DNA of 64,000 bases, from positions 186,001-250,000 of the forward strand of contig CAWUJH010000006.1 of the NCBI GenBank assembly GCA_963922875.1. The letters are read 5' to 3'. Made by a program: the position numbers and the translations under genes. The notes beneath the pieces were generated by a model. That model ran no database searches. It was not told where the DNA came from and was given only the letters and a program-made list of their open reading frames with translations. Within the stretch, counting starts at the first letter, position 1. Every line of letters begins with the position of its first letter. Origin of the DNA: Ketobacter sp963922875 (GTDB lineage: Bacteria > Pseudomonadota > Gammaproteobacteria > Pseudomonadales > Ketobacteraceae). Below are positions 1 to 7,773 of this stretch, piece by piece.

Positions 1-679
1 GCATATTCGGTACTGAAAATAGTCGTGAAGTCTCTCCTTCCGGATCAATAATGTAGTCAAACTCTAGGGGGTCTACCATCGCCGAGTTCGTCATGAAGGG
101 CAGGTTGTTATTAACCTGACCGATCACCACATAATCTTTAGTGGGGCGCATTTTTAATAGAGGAATCAAATCCAACGAAATCTCTGGATTGCATCCCAGG
201 CTGAACTCCCTTGTTCCATTGATGGTTCGTGAGGAAATCATCTGGGCCAACACGTTAATTCCAGCCTGATTGAGGTCGCGGCATACATGGGTATAGTTTG
301 AGCTTAAATAGTTTTGTTGGGCATTATCGTTACCGAGCATGCTCCCAGATTTAAAAAAGAATTCATGAATCCTGATATTGGAAGGTAGGCGTCGACTTCT
401 TAAAGCTTTCATATAATCAAGCTCTAAATAGCCGTCAAAGACGCGCTTTAAAATAGGATTAATAAATGCGCCTTTTAGACCCACTTCATCTTTTGGGCGC
501 TCTAATGAGAGAGCTGTGTAAATGGTAAGTTTAATTGATGAGTCGGATTTCGCCCTCGCATAAAGTGCATTAACAAACTCGTTAGGTTTGCCTAAGCCTA
601 AAGGTAATCCTAATTTTAAGTCCTTACCGACGGTAGTAAGAATATGATCAATACATTCATTGATGGTGGTTGTTTTCAT
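1..679 (-). CDS. Acetyl-CoA hydrolase/transferase family protein, N-terminal part (truncated by window edge)
   Basis: An open frame runs from an ATG at 679 (minus strand) to the window edge with no stop, about 226 residues. The N-terminus contains a G-L-P-L-G-L-G-K-P stretch followed by a segment ending in ALSLERP. I recognise this as the start of the long bacterial acetyl-CoA hydrolase/CoA-transferase proteins (4-hydroxybutyrate or acetate CoA-transferase superfamily), which move CoA between acyl groups in the cytoplasm. The catalytic glutamate region would lie in the missing C-terminal part, so the substrate cannot be stated. It is transcribed away from the lipoprotein gene at 936, and 256 bases of AT-rich DNA lie between them. 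Family assignment is fairly sure; the exact enzyme is not. Confidence 0.75.
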   Translation of the reverse strand, partial: MKTTTINECIDHILTTVGKDLKLGLPLGLGKPNEFVNALYARAKSDSSIKLTIYTALSLERPKDEVGLKGAFINPILKRVFDGYLELDYMKALRSRRLPSNIRIHEFFFKSGSMLGNDNAQQNYLSSNYTHVCRDLNQAGINVLAQMISSRTINGTREFSLGCNPEISLDLIPLLKMRPTKDYVVIGQVNNNLPFMTNSAMVDPLEFDYIIDPEGETSRLFSVPNM

Positions 680-850
680 GTTAGAACACCCAAGAGCACT
701 TTATATTTAGCTTCTGAATCTCCGTGAAGCATAGCAATTGCATAGTTGTTATAGGTTAAGAATATTCAGGTTTTGCAAATTATACTCGGGTTCTATCAAA
801 GTATTTGCAATTTTTTCACGATTTAAGGTTGTTGCTAACGATAGTATCCC

Positions 851-898
851 GTAAAACATGGGGAAAATCTGCTGTTATTAGTTGGCACGCAAATTGAA
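851..898 (+). promoter_or_regulatory. Sigma-54 (-24/-12) promoter of the small lipoprotein gene, with an upstream conserved element
   Basis: TTGGCACG at 882-889, four bases, then TTGAA at 894-898 fits the RpoN consensus TTGGCACG-N4-TTGCW with one mismatch. The start codon is 38 bases further on. Just upstream, at 851-858, lies GTAAAACA, flanked by TCCC and GGGA. The same GTAAAACA occurs upstream of the second sigma-54 promoter at 1327 and may be an activator contact. Confidence 0.75.
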
Positions 899-935
899 GT
901 AGATAAATCGTATTTAACCATAAAGGAGATATCTC

Positions 936-1124
936 ATGAATAAGTTAATGACTGGTCTATTATTGGCGTTTTCGCTAGTGTTGTTTGGTTGTGAGACCAA
1001 TGAAGGAAGTGCCGAACAGGTAGGTGAAAAAATGGATGAAGCCTACACTGATACAGCGAATGCTGTTGAAGATGCCTGCGAGGACGTAAAAGAAGGTGTA
1101 GATGCTAAAGATACCGATTGCTAA
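936..1124 (+). CDS. Small predicted lipoprotein, 62 aa
   Basis: The product begins with a short hydrophobic signal peptide ending in a lipobox (LFGC, Cys19), so it is probably a lipid-anchored envelope protein of about 44 mature residues. The mature part is acidic, helical looking and carries three more cysteines, including one at the very C-terminus. A clear Shine-Dalgarno (AAGGAG, 922-927) lies nine bases before the ATG. The gene is monocistronic, driven by the sigma-54-like promoter at 882-898 and closed by the terminator at 1147-1179. I do not recognise a named family. Sharing a promoter type with the OmpA-like gene at 1424 suggests a common envelope-stress role under the NtrC-type regulator at 4544. 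Confidence 0.8.
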   Translation: MNKLMTGLLLAFSLVLFGCETNEGSAEQVGEKMDEAYTDTANAVEDACEDVKEGVDAKDTDC

Positions 1125-1146
1125 ATTTCGCAATTAAATTTGCAGT

Positions 1147-1179
1147 TAAAAAAGGGGAGCCAATCGGCTCCTTTTTTTT
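1147..1179 (+). terminator. Intrinsic terminator after the small lipoprotein gene
   Basis: A six-base perfect stem (GGAGCC 1156-1161, GGCTCC 1166-1171) with a four-base loop AATC is preceded by an A/G run and followed by eight T residues (1172-1179). This is a textbook Rho-independent terminator. Confidence 0.92.
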
Positions 1180-1326
1180 ACTCATATTTTCAGTTTTTTA
1201 AAACTGACGTGTACAAAGAAATCTATAATAGAAATTTTTTACAAATTATTTATATAGTTTTCAAAAAAAGATTTTTTTTTAGCGTAAAAAACAAATAAAA
1301 AAACTCTGATAATCCCGCTAGACCGC

Positions 1327-1365
1327 GTAAAACAAGGGATAAGAATTGTTGGCACGTTCGTTGTA
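1327..1365 (+). promoter_or_regulatory. Sigma-54 (-24/-12) promoter of the OmpA-like barrel gene
   Basis: TTGGCACG at 1349-1356, N4, TTGTA at 1361-1365 is an almost perfect RpoN promoter, 58 bases before the start codon. GTAAAACA recurs at 1327-1334, 24 bases before the GG of the -24 box (33 bases in the first promoter, a difference close to one helical turn). The 1200-1320 stretch upstream is extremely AT-rich, which would suit IHF-assisted looping, although no clear IHF site was identified. Confidence 0.8.
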
Positions 1366-1423
1366 TTAAACATATTAGCACTCGATGATGTGCAGTTCAT
1401 GAATACTACAGAGGGAAACTATA

Positions 1424-2026
1424 ATGAATAAATTAAATAAAATTGCATCTGCAATAGCGATTACTACTTTAGGCTTAAGTACTACCTTAGTACGAGCGGA
1501 AGATACGATGAATAATGATGAAATGGGTCTTTATTTGGGTGCCAGTTATGGTTGGGTGAAGCTAAAAGATGCCGAAGAGTTCGACGATGACAACAATGCT
1601 GTTCAATTTATTCTCGGTGGTAAATTTAATAAATATTTGGCCGTTGAAGGTAGTATGATTGATTTCGGTGATTATGGTGGCAGCGGTTACAAGACGTCGC
1701 TAGACGGTTATACCTTGGCAGTAAAGGGAACGATTCCTGTGACCGAGATGGTTGGGTTGTATGCTAAGGGTGGTATGTTGTTCTGGGAAACAGATTACAA
1801 GGTTCTAGGCCTAAGCGGAAGCGTGGACGGTACTGAGCCATTTGTCGGTGTAGGGGCTTCTTTTTCAGTCTCGGAAAACGTTGACATCAACCTGGAGTAT
1901 GTGCGCTACGCGGTTGAAATTGATGATAAGGAAATTGAGGATGATATCGCTCTTAACAACATTCCGTCTTTCAAGTACGACGCTAAGCTAGACCAGACAA
2001 GCCTGGGTATAACTTATACATTTTAA
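1424..2026 (+). CDS. OmpA-like / porin-family outer-membrane beta-barrel protein, 200 aa
   Basis: A signal peptide of about 25 residues ends in an A-x-A-like site (VRAED). The rest alternates glycine/aromatic strands typical of eight-stranded OmpA/AcfA-like barrels, for example GLYLGASYGWV at the start and a C-terminal strand ending GITYTF with the terminal aromatic residue recognised by the BAM complex. There is no C-terminal peptidoglycan-binding domain, so this is a free-standing small barrel. A strong Shine-Dalgarno (AGAGGGAA) precedes the ATG. It has its own sigma-54-like promoter at 1349-1365 and a terminator at 2076. The function is unknown; the regulation suggests an induced envelope protein. 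Confidence 0.85.
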   Translation: MNKLNKIASAIAITTLGLSTTLVRAEDTMNNDEMGLYLGASYGWVKLKDAEEFDDDNNAVQFILGGKFNKYLAVEGSMIDFGDYGGSGYKTSLDGYTLAVKGTIPVTEMVGLYAKGGMLFWETDYKVLGLSGSVDGTEPFVGVGASFSVSENVDINLEYVRYAVEIDDKEIEDDIALNNIPSFKYDAKLDQTSLGITYTF

Positions 2027-2075
2027 ATCCAGCGCTTTGTTGGTATGAGTTGGTAATATATGAGTTAGTTATAGA

Positions 2076-2105
2076 GAGGGGCCAGATTTTAGGCCCCTCA
2101 TTTTT
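2076..2105 (+). terminator. Intrinsic terminator after the OmpA-like gene
   Basis: An eight-base stem (GAGGGGCC 2076-2083 and GGCCCCTC 2092-2099, loop AGATTTTA) is followed by A and five T residues. It closes the single-gene transcript. Confidence 0.9.
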
Positions 2106-2402
2106 GCCCTACTGTTTCTAGCCTTTCGCATGACCACCTCAGTGTTTCCGTTCTGCTACCTACCCCCATACTATTCTGCTAAAAAAGTTAGCCCAGTGGC
2201 GCCCACAGCTATATAAAATGGGTCTACTGACGGAATAGTTTAGTATTTATAATAAAATCAAGGTAAAATCCCGTTCGGAGCCAGATTTTCCTTAATTTTA
2301 CTCTTTATTATCAACAGTTTTCAATATTCTGATGAGTCTTAGAGGTACTTTGGCGACGCGTGATATCGGTGACTATTATGGTCGTAATTTAAGGCGAATC
2401 CT
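2106..2402. other. Intergenic stretch between the OmpA-like gene and the CheY-like gene
   Basis: About 300 bases hold no convincing reading frame. TTGGCG near 2350 and TATTAT about 18 bases further on could be a weak sigma-70 promoter for the response regulator gene that follows. No sigma-54 motif was seen here. Nothing else is recognisable. Confidence 0.4.
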
Positions 2403-2855
2403 ATGATAGGTAATACTACATCAATTCTAAGCCCGCAAATCATTGTTGCTGAGGATGATTTGGACGACAAAAAGTTGATGCAAGAAGCATTCTCGGAAAA
2501 CGAAGTTTTAGAACAAAATATTATATTTGTAGATGACGGCATTGAATTGATAAATCTTCTGGATACTATGGCACCCAGGCCAACTATTATTTTGTTGGAT
2601 CTTAATATGCCAAAAATGGATGGTCGAGAAGCTTTACAGAAGATAAAGAGCGACCAAAAATTTTGCCATATCCCGGTGTTGATTTTCACAACTTCACGCT
2701 CGGATGATGATATACGCCTTGCCTATCAGCACGGTAGTAATTCGTTCTTCACCAAGCCTGCCGTATTTGACGACTTGGTCAATACAATAGGCATCATTAA
2801 AAAGTATTGGTTTGATAAAGCTGTTTTACCCGCTGGCGCCGATTTGCCTCGGTAA
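2403..2855 (+). CDS. Single-domain response regulator (CheY/Rcp1-like), 150 aa
   Basis: The protein is one receiver domain with a short tail and no output domain. Acidic residues at the N-terminus (VAEDD), the phosphoacceptor context LLDLNMPKMDG, the switch Thr in FTTS and the conserved Lys in FFTKP are all present. The sequence style resembles the Rcp1 group, which serves phytochrome-like and CHASE3 kinases. The gene converges on the CHASE3 histidine kinase gene with only three bases between the stops, so the kinase is the natural phosphodonor. As it lacks an output domain it probably acts by protein-protein contact or as a phosphate shuttle towards other members of this block. Confidence 0.88.
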   Translation: MIGNTTSILSPQIIVAEDDLDDKKLMQEAFSENEVLEQNIIFVDDGIELINLLDTMAPRPTIILLDLNMPKMDGREALQKIKSDQKFCHIPVLIFTTSRSDDDIRLAYQHGSNSFFTKPAVFDDLVNTIGIIKKYWFDKAVLPAGADLPR

Positions 2856-2858
2856 AAG

Positions 2859-4328
2859 TTAAACTTCCAAGTCATCTTCATCCAATTGGTTGGTGGCAAT
2901 TGCGGATTGAGCTGCCGGTAAAATAATCAGAAAAGTCGTTCCTTCATTTACTTTACTGGTAGCCGATAGCTCTCCGTGGTGACGTTCCACAATTCTTCGA
3001 CAAATAGATAGCCCAATTCCAGTGCCAACATATTCGTGCTTGCCATGTAAACGCTGAAATGGGGTGAATATTTTTTCTAAATACTTTTCATCAAATCCAA
3101 TACCATTATCTTTAATCGCTATTTCGTATTGCTGGGTTTCGGGTACTACGAAAGGAATCTTCGATTCTTGAACAGTAATTTTGATGATAGGGCTTGTGTT
3201 CGGGCTCACAAACTTTAGTGCATTACTGAGGATATTCTGAAACAGCTGTTTCATTTGAGTGCTGTCCGCTTCTATTGACGGAAGCGTTTCAGCTTCGACG
3301 ATTGCCTGTTGTTCTTCAATGTTTACCTCCAGGTTTTCGAGTACCTCCTGCAATACTAAATTCAGATCCACAGTCTGAAAGGGATCGTTACGGGTTGATA
3401 CTCGAGAAAATTCCAGTAAATCACCGATTAAATTTGACATTCGTTCTGCGGCTTTTTGCATTCGTTTTATATAATCATTGCCGTCCTCGCCTAGCTTGTC
3501 TCCAAATCGAGAATAAAGCCTGTCACCGAAAGCGCGAATTTTACGTAAAGGCTCCTGCAAATCATGAGAGGCAACAAAAGCAAAATCCTGTAACTCACGA
3601 TTACTACGCTTTAGTTCATTAGAGAAGTGCTGCAATTCGTAGGTGCGTTGATTGACTTTGAGTTCCAGTAATTCGGCTTCGGCGCGCTGCCTATCGATAC
3701 CGCGTTTGATCAGTATTGATATGATCAAAATAAGTAAAAATAGCGCACTATTGGCCACCGCGATGGTAAATAAGGCTTTCGAGCGGCTTTGCTTTGACTC
3801 AAGAGACTGCAATTCCAATAAGCGATATTCGGTTGTTTCCATGTCCCTTATTAGATGGGAAAGCTTCAGCATGCTTTTGTGGCTTTCATTCATGTTGTGG
3901 TCTGCAAGCCACTCTGAATTGGAATTAATACTGGTTTCGTTGATATCGTCGGTTAAATTTCTGAGCCGTTCTTTTATCAATTTCTTTAATTCGGATAATC
4001 GAAGTTCCTGATCGGGTAACTCTGTATGTAGCTTTTCCAGGTTCTGAATATGTCTTTGAATGGATTCGAGTGATTCGAAATACGGCTTTAAATGATCAGG
4101 GTCGCCGGATATCAGATAGCCTCGTAGGCCAAGCTCGGCATCTTGCACAGAAGAGAAGACATCTTTAATAGCTCTTAGAATCGATTGTGTGTTACTTGCG
4201 CGTTGCTCATTTAAATTTAATTCATTAATCGAGCGGTATGACTGCAAACCATTTATCAACAATAATGTCACGAGAGCTATTGTACTGAGGGCCCAGATCC
4301 TGTGCTGTAGATTTAAGAAAGCAGACAT
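2859..4328 (-). CDS. CHASE3-domain sensor histidine kinase, 489 aa
   Basis: Two transmembrane segments (about residues 10-30 and 185-205) flank an all-helical extracytoplasmic CHASE3 domain with the typical stretch DAELGLRGYLISGD. The cytoplasmic part starts with a coiled coil, then a HisKA domain with phosphoacceptor His in FVASHDLQEPLRK, and an HATPase_c domain with N, G1 and G2 boxes (NALKF, DNGIGF, GTGIGLSI). There is no HAMP or PAS domain. It lies 18 bases downstream of the 66-residue DHp-like gene and in the same direction as the NtrC-type regulator, so the three probably form one operon. CHASE3 ligands are generally unknown. The kinase may phosphorylate the receiver at 2403, the NtrC-type protein, or both. 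Confidence 0.9.
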   Translation of the reverse strand: MSAFLNLQHRIWALSTIALVTLLLINGLQSYRSINELNLNEQRASNTQSILRAIKDVFSSVQDAELGLRGYLISGDPDHLKPYFESLESIQRHIQNLEKLHTELPDQELRLSELKKLIKERLRNLTDDINETSINSNSEWLADHNMNESHKSMLKLSHLIRDMETTEYRLLELQSLESKQSRSKALFTIAVANSALFLLILIISILIKRGIDRQRAEAELLELKVNQRTYELQHFSNELKRSNRELQDFAFVASHDLQEPLRKIRAFGDRLYSRFGDKLGEDGNDYIKRMQKAAERMSNLIGDLLEFSRVSTRNDPFQTVDLNLVLQEVLENLEVNIEEQQAIVEAETLPSIEADSTQMKQLFQNILSNALKFVSPNTSPIIKITVQESKIPFVVPETQQYEIAIKDNGIGFDEKYLEKIFTPFQRLHGKHEYVGTGIGLSICRRIVERHHGELSATSKVNEGTTFLIILPAAQSAIATNQLDEDDLEV

Positions 4329-4346
4329 GTCTAGTGGGTCATCGCA

Positions 4347-4547
4347 CTATAAATTCTTAGACATGGTATTTAAGAAGTCAGCACAATTTTGACATTGTTT
4401 TAAAATGCGGTTAACGCTAGCTAATACCTTTTCGTTCGAGGAATCAGATTCCAGCTGCATTTTAGCGAGCTCAGCGTTCATCGTGATGTTGTTTACATGG
4501 TTTCTTAGTTGGTGCCTCATTTCTGCCAACTCTGCTGAATCAATCAT
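4347..4547 (-). CDS. Stand-alone 66-residue protein resembling the DHp (H-box) helix of histidine kinases
   Basis: The whole protein is about one helical hairpin. Residues 10-21 read MRHQLRNHVNNI, which matches the H-box pattern of a kinase dimerisation/phosphotransfer domain (His12 as possible phosphoacceptor, followed by L-R-N). No ATP-binding domain follows. The start codon overlaps the stop of the NtrC-type gene (ATGA at 4544-4547), which implies translational coupling. A plausible role is a phosphotransfer or decoy partner for the NtrC-type receiver, in place of a full kinase. That is inference: the family is not one I can name, and the similarity could be structural only. The frame is intact and tightly packed, so it is very likely a real gene. 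Confidence 0.7.
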   Translation of the reverse strand: MIDSAELAEMRHQLRNHVNNITMNAELAKMQLESDSSNEKVLASVNRILKQCQNCADFLNTMSKNL

Positions 4548-5893
4548 GAGCTTTCTGCACTCTCTTCAACGTTAGTGTTGGGTTCGCTGTATTCGTTTAA
4601 ACGATTGTATAAGGTTTTTAAGCTTATACCCAACATCTCTGCCGCCTTAGGTTTATTGTTATTAACTTCTTTTAGTGTCGCTGTAATGAGTTCTTTCTCT
4701 ACGTCCTGAATGGTTCTTCCAGCGGACAAGTTATGAGTCCTTTTCGGTTCATCCGAGAACGGTGAACCTAATGTATCAGGCAATTTTAAGAAAGTCTCTT
4801 CTTGGTCGGTTAAAATGAATGCACGATGAATGCTGTGGCGCAATTCACGGACATTACCGGGCCATTGATAGCGACATAATCTTTGCAAGTCTTCATCAGA
4901 TATTTGGAAAGTCGTACCATAATCTTCGTTCAGTTCCTTTAGAAACTGGTTGCAAAGCAGGGGAATGTCTGATTTTCGATCGGCCAGTATTGGGAGGTTG
5001 ATGGGGAATACGGCAAGCCTGAAATATAAGTCTTCCCTGAGGCATTGGTCCACCGCAAGCTGTTGAGATGATCGGTTAGTGGCGGAAATAACCCGACAGT
5101 CAACTTCGATTTCTTTACTGCCTCCCAAACGGGTGATTTTCCCCGTCTCTAGTACTCGGAGTAAATTTGGCTGTAATTCTATAGGCATCTCGGTGATCTC
5201 ATCCAAGAAAAGGCTGCCACCATTGGCTCGTTCAAACAAACCAATTTTTCGAGAGACGGCACCAGTGAACGCTCCTTTTTCATGGCCAAAGAGTTCACTG
5301 CCGATAAGCTCTGATGAAATCGCGCCACAGTTAGCAGCGACAAATTCACCATCGCATCTTGATAGCTTGTGAATGGCTTGGGCTACCAGTTCCTTTCCTG
5401 TTCCACTTTCACCCTGAATTAAAACGTTGGCACGACTTGATGCTACTCGCTCAATCATACGATAAAGATTGAGCATGGGCTGGGATTCGCCCACCAGCAA
5501 GTTAAACTTCTTGTCACTATTTTCGTCGCTATTCTTTTTGTCTACGGTACGGGCAAGTAAGCTCTTAATTTTTTCCAAATTGATGGGTTTCAGTAAAAAA
5601 CTTATATCAGGCCCTGCAATTGATTTTGCAACAGACTTTACCACCGCGTGACCGGTCACGAAGGCGATATGCCTAGGACGTTTGTCCAGGGGAATACCGT
5701 CTATTACTTCAAAGCCACTACCATCTGGAAGCATTATGTCAAGTAACATTAGATCAAAGTGAGAATGTGCTAGTTGGCGTCGGGCTTGCTCCACCGAGTC
5801 GGCAGTGATGGGCGAGTGACCTAGCATGCTCATAATTTCTTGGATTGCGTCAATAAAATTGCCGTCATCGTCCACGATCAATATTTTTGCCAC
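4544..5893 (-). CDS. Sigma-54-dependent response regulator, NtrC family, 449 aa
   Basis: The order is receiver domain (1-120; acidic pocket VDDDGN, phosphoacceptor in MLLDIMLPDGSG, Lys in FLLKPIN), AAA+ domain (about 135-370; Walker A GESGTGKE, sigma-54 contact loop GAFTGA, Walker B LFLDE), and a Fis-type HTH at the C-terminus (NNNKPKAAEMLGISLKTLYNRL). It would activate RpoN holoenzyme at -24/-12 promoters when phosphorylated. Candidate targets are the promoters at 882, 1349 and 6143, and its own at 5956-5972. It heads an operon with the DHp-like gene and the CHASE3 kinase. Identification is secure; the stimulus is unknown. Confidence 0.95.
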   Translation of the reverse strand: MAKILIVDDDGNFIDAIQEIMSMLGHSPITADSVEQARRQLAHSHFDLMLLDIMLPDGSGFEVIDGIPLDKRPRHIAFVTGHAVVKSVAKSIAGPDISFLLKPINLEKIKSLLARTVDKKNSDENSDKKFNLLVGESQPMLNLYRMIERVASSRANVLIQGESGTGKELVAQAIHKLSRCDGEFVAANCGAISSELIGSELFGHEKGAFTGAVSRKIGLFERANGGSLFLDEITEMPIELQPNLLRVLETGKITRLGGSKEIEVDCRVISATNRSSQQLAVDQCLREDLYFRLAVFPINLPILADRKSDIPLLCNQFLKELNEDYGTTFQISDEDLQRLCRYQWPGNVRELRHSIHRAFILTDQEETFLKLPDTLGSPFSDEPKRTHNLSAGRTIQDVEKELITATLKEVNNNKPKAAEMLGISLKTLYNRLNEYSEPNTNVEESAESS

Positions 5894-5955
5894 GTGTTGT
5901 CCCCGGTTCTATAAACATTGAATTGGTTACCATAGGTATACCATATTTATATCGC

Positions 5956-5972
5956 TCCAAAAACCATGCCAC
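5956..5972 (-). promoter_or_regulatory. Possible sigma-54 promoter of the NtrC-type regulator operon
   Basis: Read on the minus strand, GTGGCATG (5972-5965), N4, TTGGA (5960-5956) keeps the invariant GG and TTG spacing of a -24/-12 promoter with some mismatches. It is 63 bases upstream of the regulator start, so the operon could be autoactivated. The match is weaker than for the other three promoters. Confidence 0.45.
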
Positions 5973-6142
5973 TTATACCTAATTCAATTTTCTTGCAATA
6001 TTTACCAGCCGGCTTGCTGCTTTCTGAAATTAATTGGAATTTATCACTCCTGGATTTTGGGTTTATTGGTAAATATTACAAAATATCGCCGTATATTTGT
6101 TTGAATTACAAAATCTTTCACCATTTAGCCAGGATTTATGCA
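5973..6142. other. Divergent intergenic region between the NtrC-type operon and the exported-protein gene
   Basis: AT-rich DNA lies between two back-to-back sigma-54-like promoters. An open frame exists on the plus strand but has no ribosome-binding site and runs through the promoter, so I do not call it. A shared activator-binding region is plausible but no clear dyad was found. Confidence 0.4.
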
Positions 6143-6159
6143 GTGGCACATTCTTTGTA
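6143..6159 (+). promoter_or_regulatory. Sigma-54 (-24/-12) promoter of the 6218-7773 gene group
   Basis: GTGGCACA at 6143-6150, N4, TTGTA at 6155-6159 matches the RpoN consensus closely and has the same TTGTA -12 element as the promoter at 1349. The first gene starts 59 bases downstream. Confidence 0.75.
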
Positions 6160-6217
6160 TAGATATAAATAGTGGTTTTAATCTTTATTGTGGCTTACGC
6201 AGTTAGGAGATGGGGAT

Positions 6218-6511
6218 ATGGGTTTTGCTGGTGCGCGTCAATTCGTTTTCTTTGTCGTTATGCTGGTGACGGGAACTGTGAGCGGTATAGGGTGGGCAGA
6301 GGAATGTCAGTCGAAAAATGTTAAGCCTGTGGAGCTTCAGAGAGTGGGTTATCAGTGGGAACTAAACAATGCCGTAAGTAATGAGCCTGCTGAGAACTGC
6401 GATAACACGGTAAGAGCCCAGAGTCCTTCGGCTGAAGATGATCAGCATATCTGGCTACGTGGCGCAGGTGCAATCAGGGTATTACCCTCGGAAAGCGGTA
6501 ATATGTTTTAG
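6218..6511 (+). CDS. Small exported protein of unknown function, 97 aa
   Basis: I chose the ATG at 6218 because AGGAGA (6205-6210) stands seven bases before it; the upstream TTG at 6188 has no such signal. Residues 1-25 form a hydrophobic signal peptide ending GWA/EE, so the mature part of about 70 residues should be periplasmic. It has two cysteines (C-Q-S-K and NCDN) that could form a disulfide. No family is recognised. It is first in a group of four plus-strand genes behind a sigma-54-like promoter, which points to a role in an envelope response. Confidence 0.65.
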   Translation: MGFAGARQFVFFVVMLVTGTVSGIGWAEECQSKNVKPVELQRVGYQWELNNAVSNEPAENCDNTVRAQSPSAEDDQHIWLRGAGAIRVLPSESGNMF

Positions 6512-6552
6512 TCTTTATTCAGGAAGAGCGAGATAAAGAGAAGGAGGTTTTA

Positions 6553-7011
6553 ATGGCGGCTAAACAAGTTCGCGAAGTTTTAGAAGCGAATCATTCAATC
6601 CACAGTGACTTTGTAGAGAGGTTAGCCGATTCTAAAGCTTATACTGTGGATTTTCGTTATGACTCAATTCTTGATTTTGTAAAACAGGTGGAATTGGATG
6701 TGGCGGCAGTCGGTGCCATTGTTGATAGGGCGGCTCCGGCAAGCGTACTGAATACGTATATTCGTTACTATCCGCAGGAATTGGAGCTAGAGGCAAAAAT
6801 GCTTTCCAGTTCAGAACACCTCAAACATTCTAGTGATCCCGTACGATCACTTCTGAGTATAAAGCAGTGTTTAATTGATATTTTGGATTGTTGTATTAGC
6901 AGCACTTTGTTACCTGAAACAAAGCAGCTGTTGGAAAATATACGCGACTTTGAGTTGGCCCAGTTGCAGAATTTGAGCCGTCAATATGTCGAGTGGATGC
7001 ACGAAAATTAA
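6553..7011 (+). CDS. Hypothetical helical protein, 152 aa
   Basis: A strong Shine-Dalgarno (AAGGAGG, 6541-6547) precedes the ATG. The product has no signal peptide or membrane segment and is predicted to be mostly helical. The pattern of Glu/His-bearing helices (for example IRDFELAQLQNLSRQY near the end) resembles four-helix bundle proteins of the ferritin-like or DUF2383 type, but I cannot confirm a metal site. It lies 41 bases after the exported protein gene and 26 bases before the YqjD-like gene, so all are probably co-transcribed. Function is unknown; association with YqjD/YqjE-like proteins suggests stress or stationary-phase expression. Confidence 0.75.
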   Translation: MAAKQVREVLEANHSIHSDFVERLADSKAYTVDFRYDSILDFVKQVELDVAAVGAIVDRAAPASVLNTYIRYYPQELELEAKMLSSSEHLKHSSDPVRSLLSIKQCLIDILDCCISSTLLPETKQLLENIRDFELAQLQNLSRQYVEWMHEN

Positions 7012-7037
7012 TTCGGAATTATACAGAGGAGATTATT

Positions 7038-7334
7038 ATGTCTGACAATGGTATAGATAAAGACTATCAAGCACTAAAAAGTGATGTGGCGCAGTTGCGC
7101 GGTGATTTAAGTGCGCTGCTTAATAGTATTAGTTCTGAGGCGAAGTCTAAGCGCGCTGACGCTAGTGAGCATTTGAAAAATAAGTTCGCTTCAACTAAAG
7201 ATCAAGTGGGTGATAAAGCCTCGCAGATTGGCTCTGAACTGAGAGCGCAGCAGGAAGATAAGCCTCTCTTGTTCCTTTTGTTGGCGTTTTTGGTTGGCAT
7301 TGTTCTCGGTAAAGTCATTAATTCTTCAAAATAG
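7038..7334 (+). CDS. DUF883 / YqjD-ElaB-like membrane-anchored protein, 98 aa
   Basis: The ATG at 7038 is preceded by AGAGGAGA; the upstream GTG would add 15 unlikely residues. The first 75 residues are a charged, amphipathic helix, and the last 20 form one transmembrane segment with glycines (GIVLGKV) and a basic end. This is the architecture of the E. coli YqjD/ElaB/YgaM family, inner-membrane tail-anchored proteins that bind ribosomes in stationary phase. The next gene encodes a YqjE-like protein, the same neighbour as in E. coli yqjDE. Family assignment rests on architecture and neighbourhood. Confidence 0.78.
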   Translation: MSDNGIDKDYQALKSDVAQLRGDLSALLNSISSEAKSKRADASEHLKNKFASTKDQVGDKASQIGSELRAQQEDKPLLFLLLAFLVGIVLGKVINSSK

Positions 7335-7362
7335 TGAAGCTCTCAACGACAAGGTAGGCATC

Positions 7363-7773
7363 ATGCTGACAACGTTTCAACAAAAGCTGGAACAAATTAC
7401 CAATAAACTGGCGATTTTTATGTTGGGTATTTTATTGGTAACACTGATTTTCGGTATGATGCTATTTTTTATTTGTTGGGCTGTTTACTTAACAGCCCAA
7501 CAGTTTTTAGATCCAGTGGCTAGTGCGCTGCTTGTGTCGCTTTTGTTGCTCACCTTGTTGGTGCTGGCTGTTAAATCATTTCAGCATTATTTCCAATCCA
7601 AATCAGCGGCAGGCGAAGGTTCGATATCACCACCCGAAGGACTCAGTAATCCCGTTAATGATGTGAGTTGCTCTGTGCTGGCGGGATTGATTTACGAGAG
7701 TCAGCCTCGATTACGTGGTGACGCTCTAGAACTTTTGTTGGCAGTAGCTCAGAGGAGCGAATCCAAAAAGTAA
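7363..7773 (+). CDS. YqjE-like / phage-holin-superfamily membrane protein, 136 aa
   Basis: The ATG at 7363 follows AAGGTAG; the longer frame from 7294 overlaps the YqjD-like gene and is less likely. Two hydrophobic segments (about residues 20-42 and 50-72) sit close together after a short amphipathic N-terminus, followed by a soluble tail of about 60 residues. That is the layout of the YqjE/DUF1469 (holin 3_6) family, which is usually encoded next to yqjD. The biochemical role is unknown. The gene is last in its group, and there is no clear terminator before the antiporter gene. Confidence 0.7.
   Translation: MLTTFQQKLEQITNKLAIFMLGILLVTLIFGMMLFFICWAVYLTAQQFLDPVASALLVSLLLLTLLVLAVKSFQHYFQSKSAAGEGSISPPEGLSNPVNDVSCSVLAGLIYESQPRLRGDALELLLAVAQRSESKK

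Noticed and set aside
5966..6172. Plus-strand open frame of 68 codons between the NtrC-type operon and the exported protein
   Set aside because: No ribosome-binding site, low-complexity composition, and it runs across a sigma-54 promoter.
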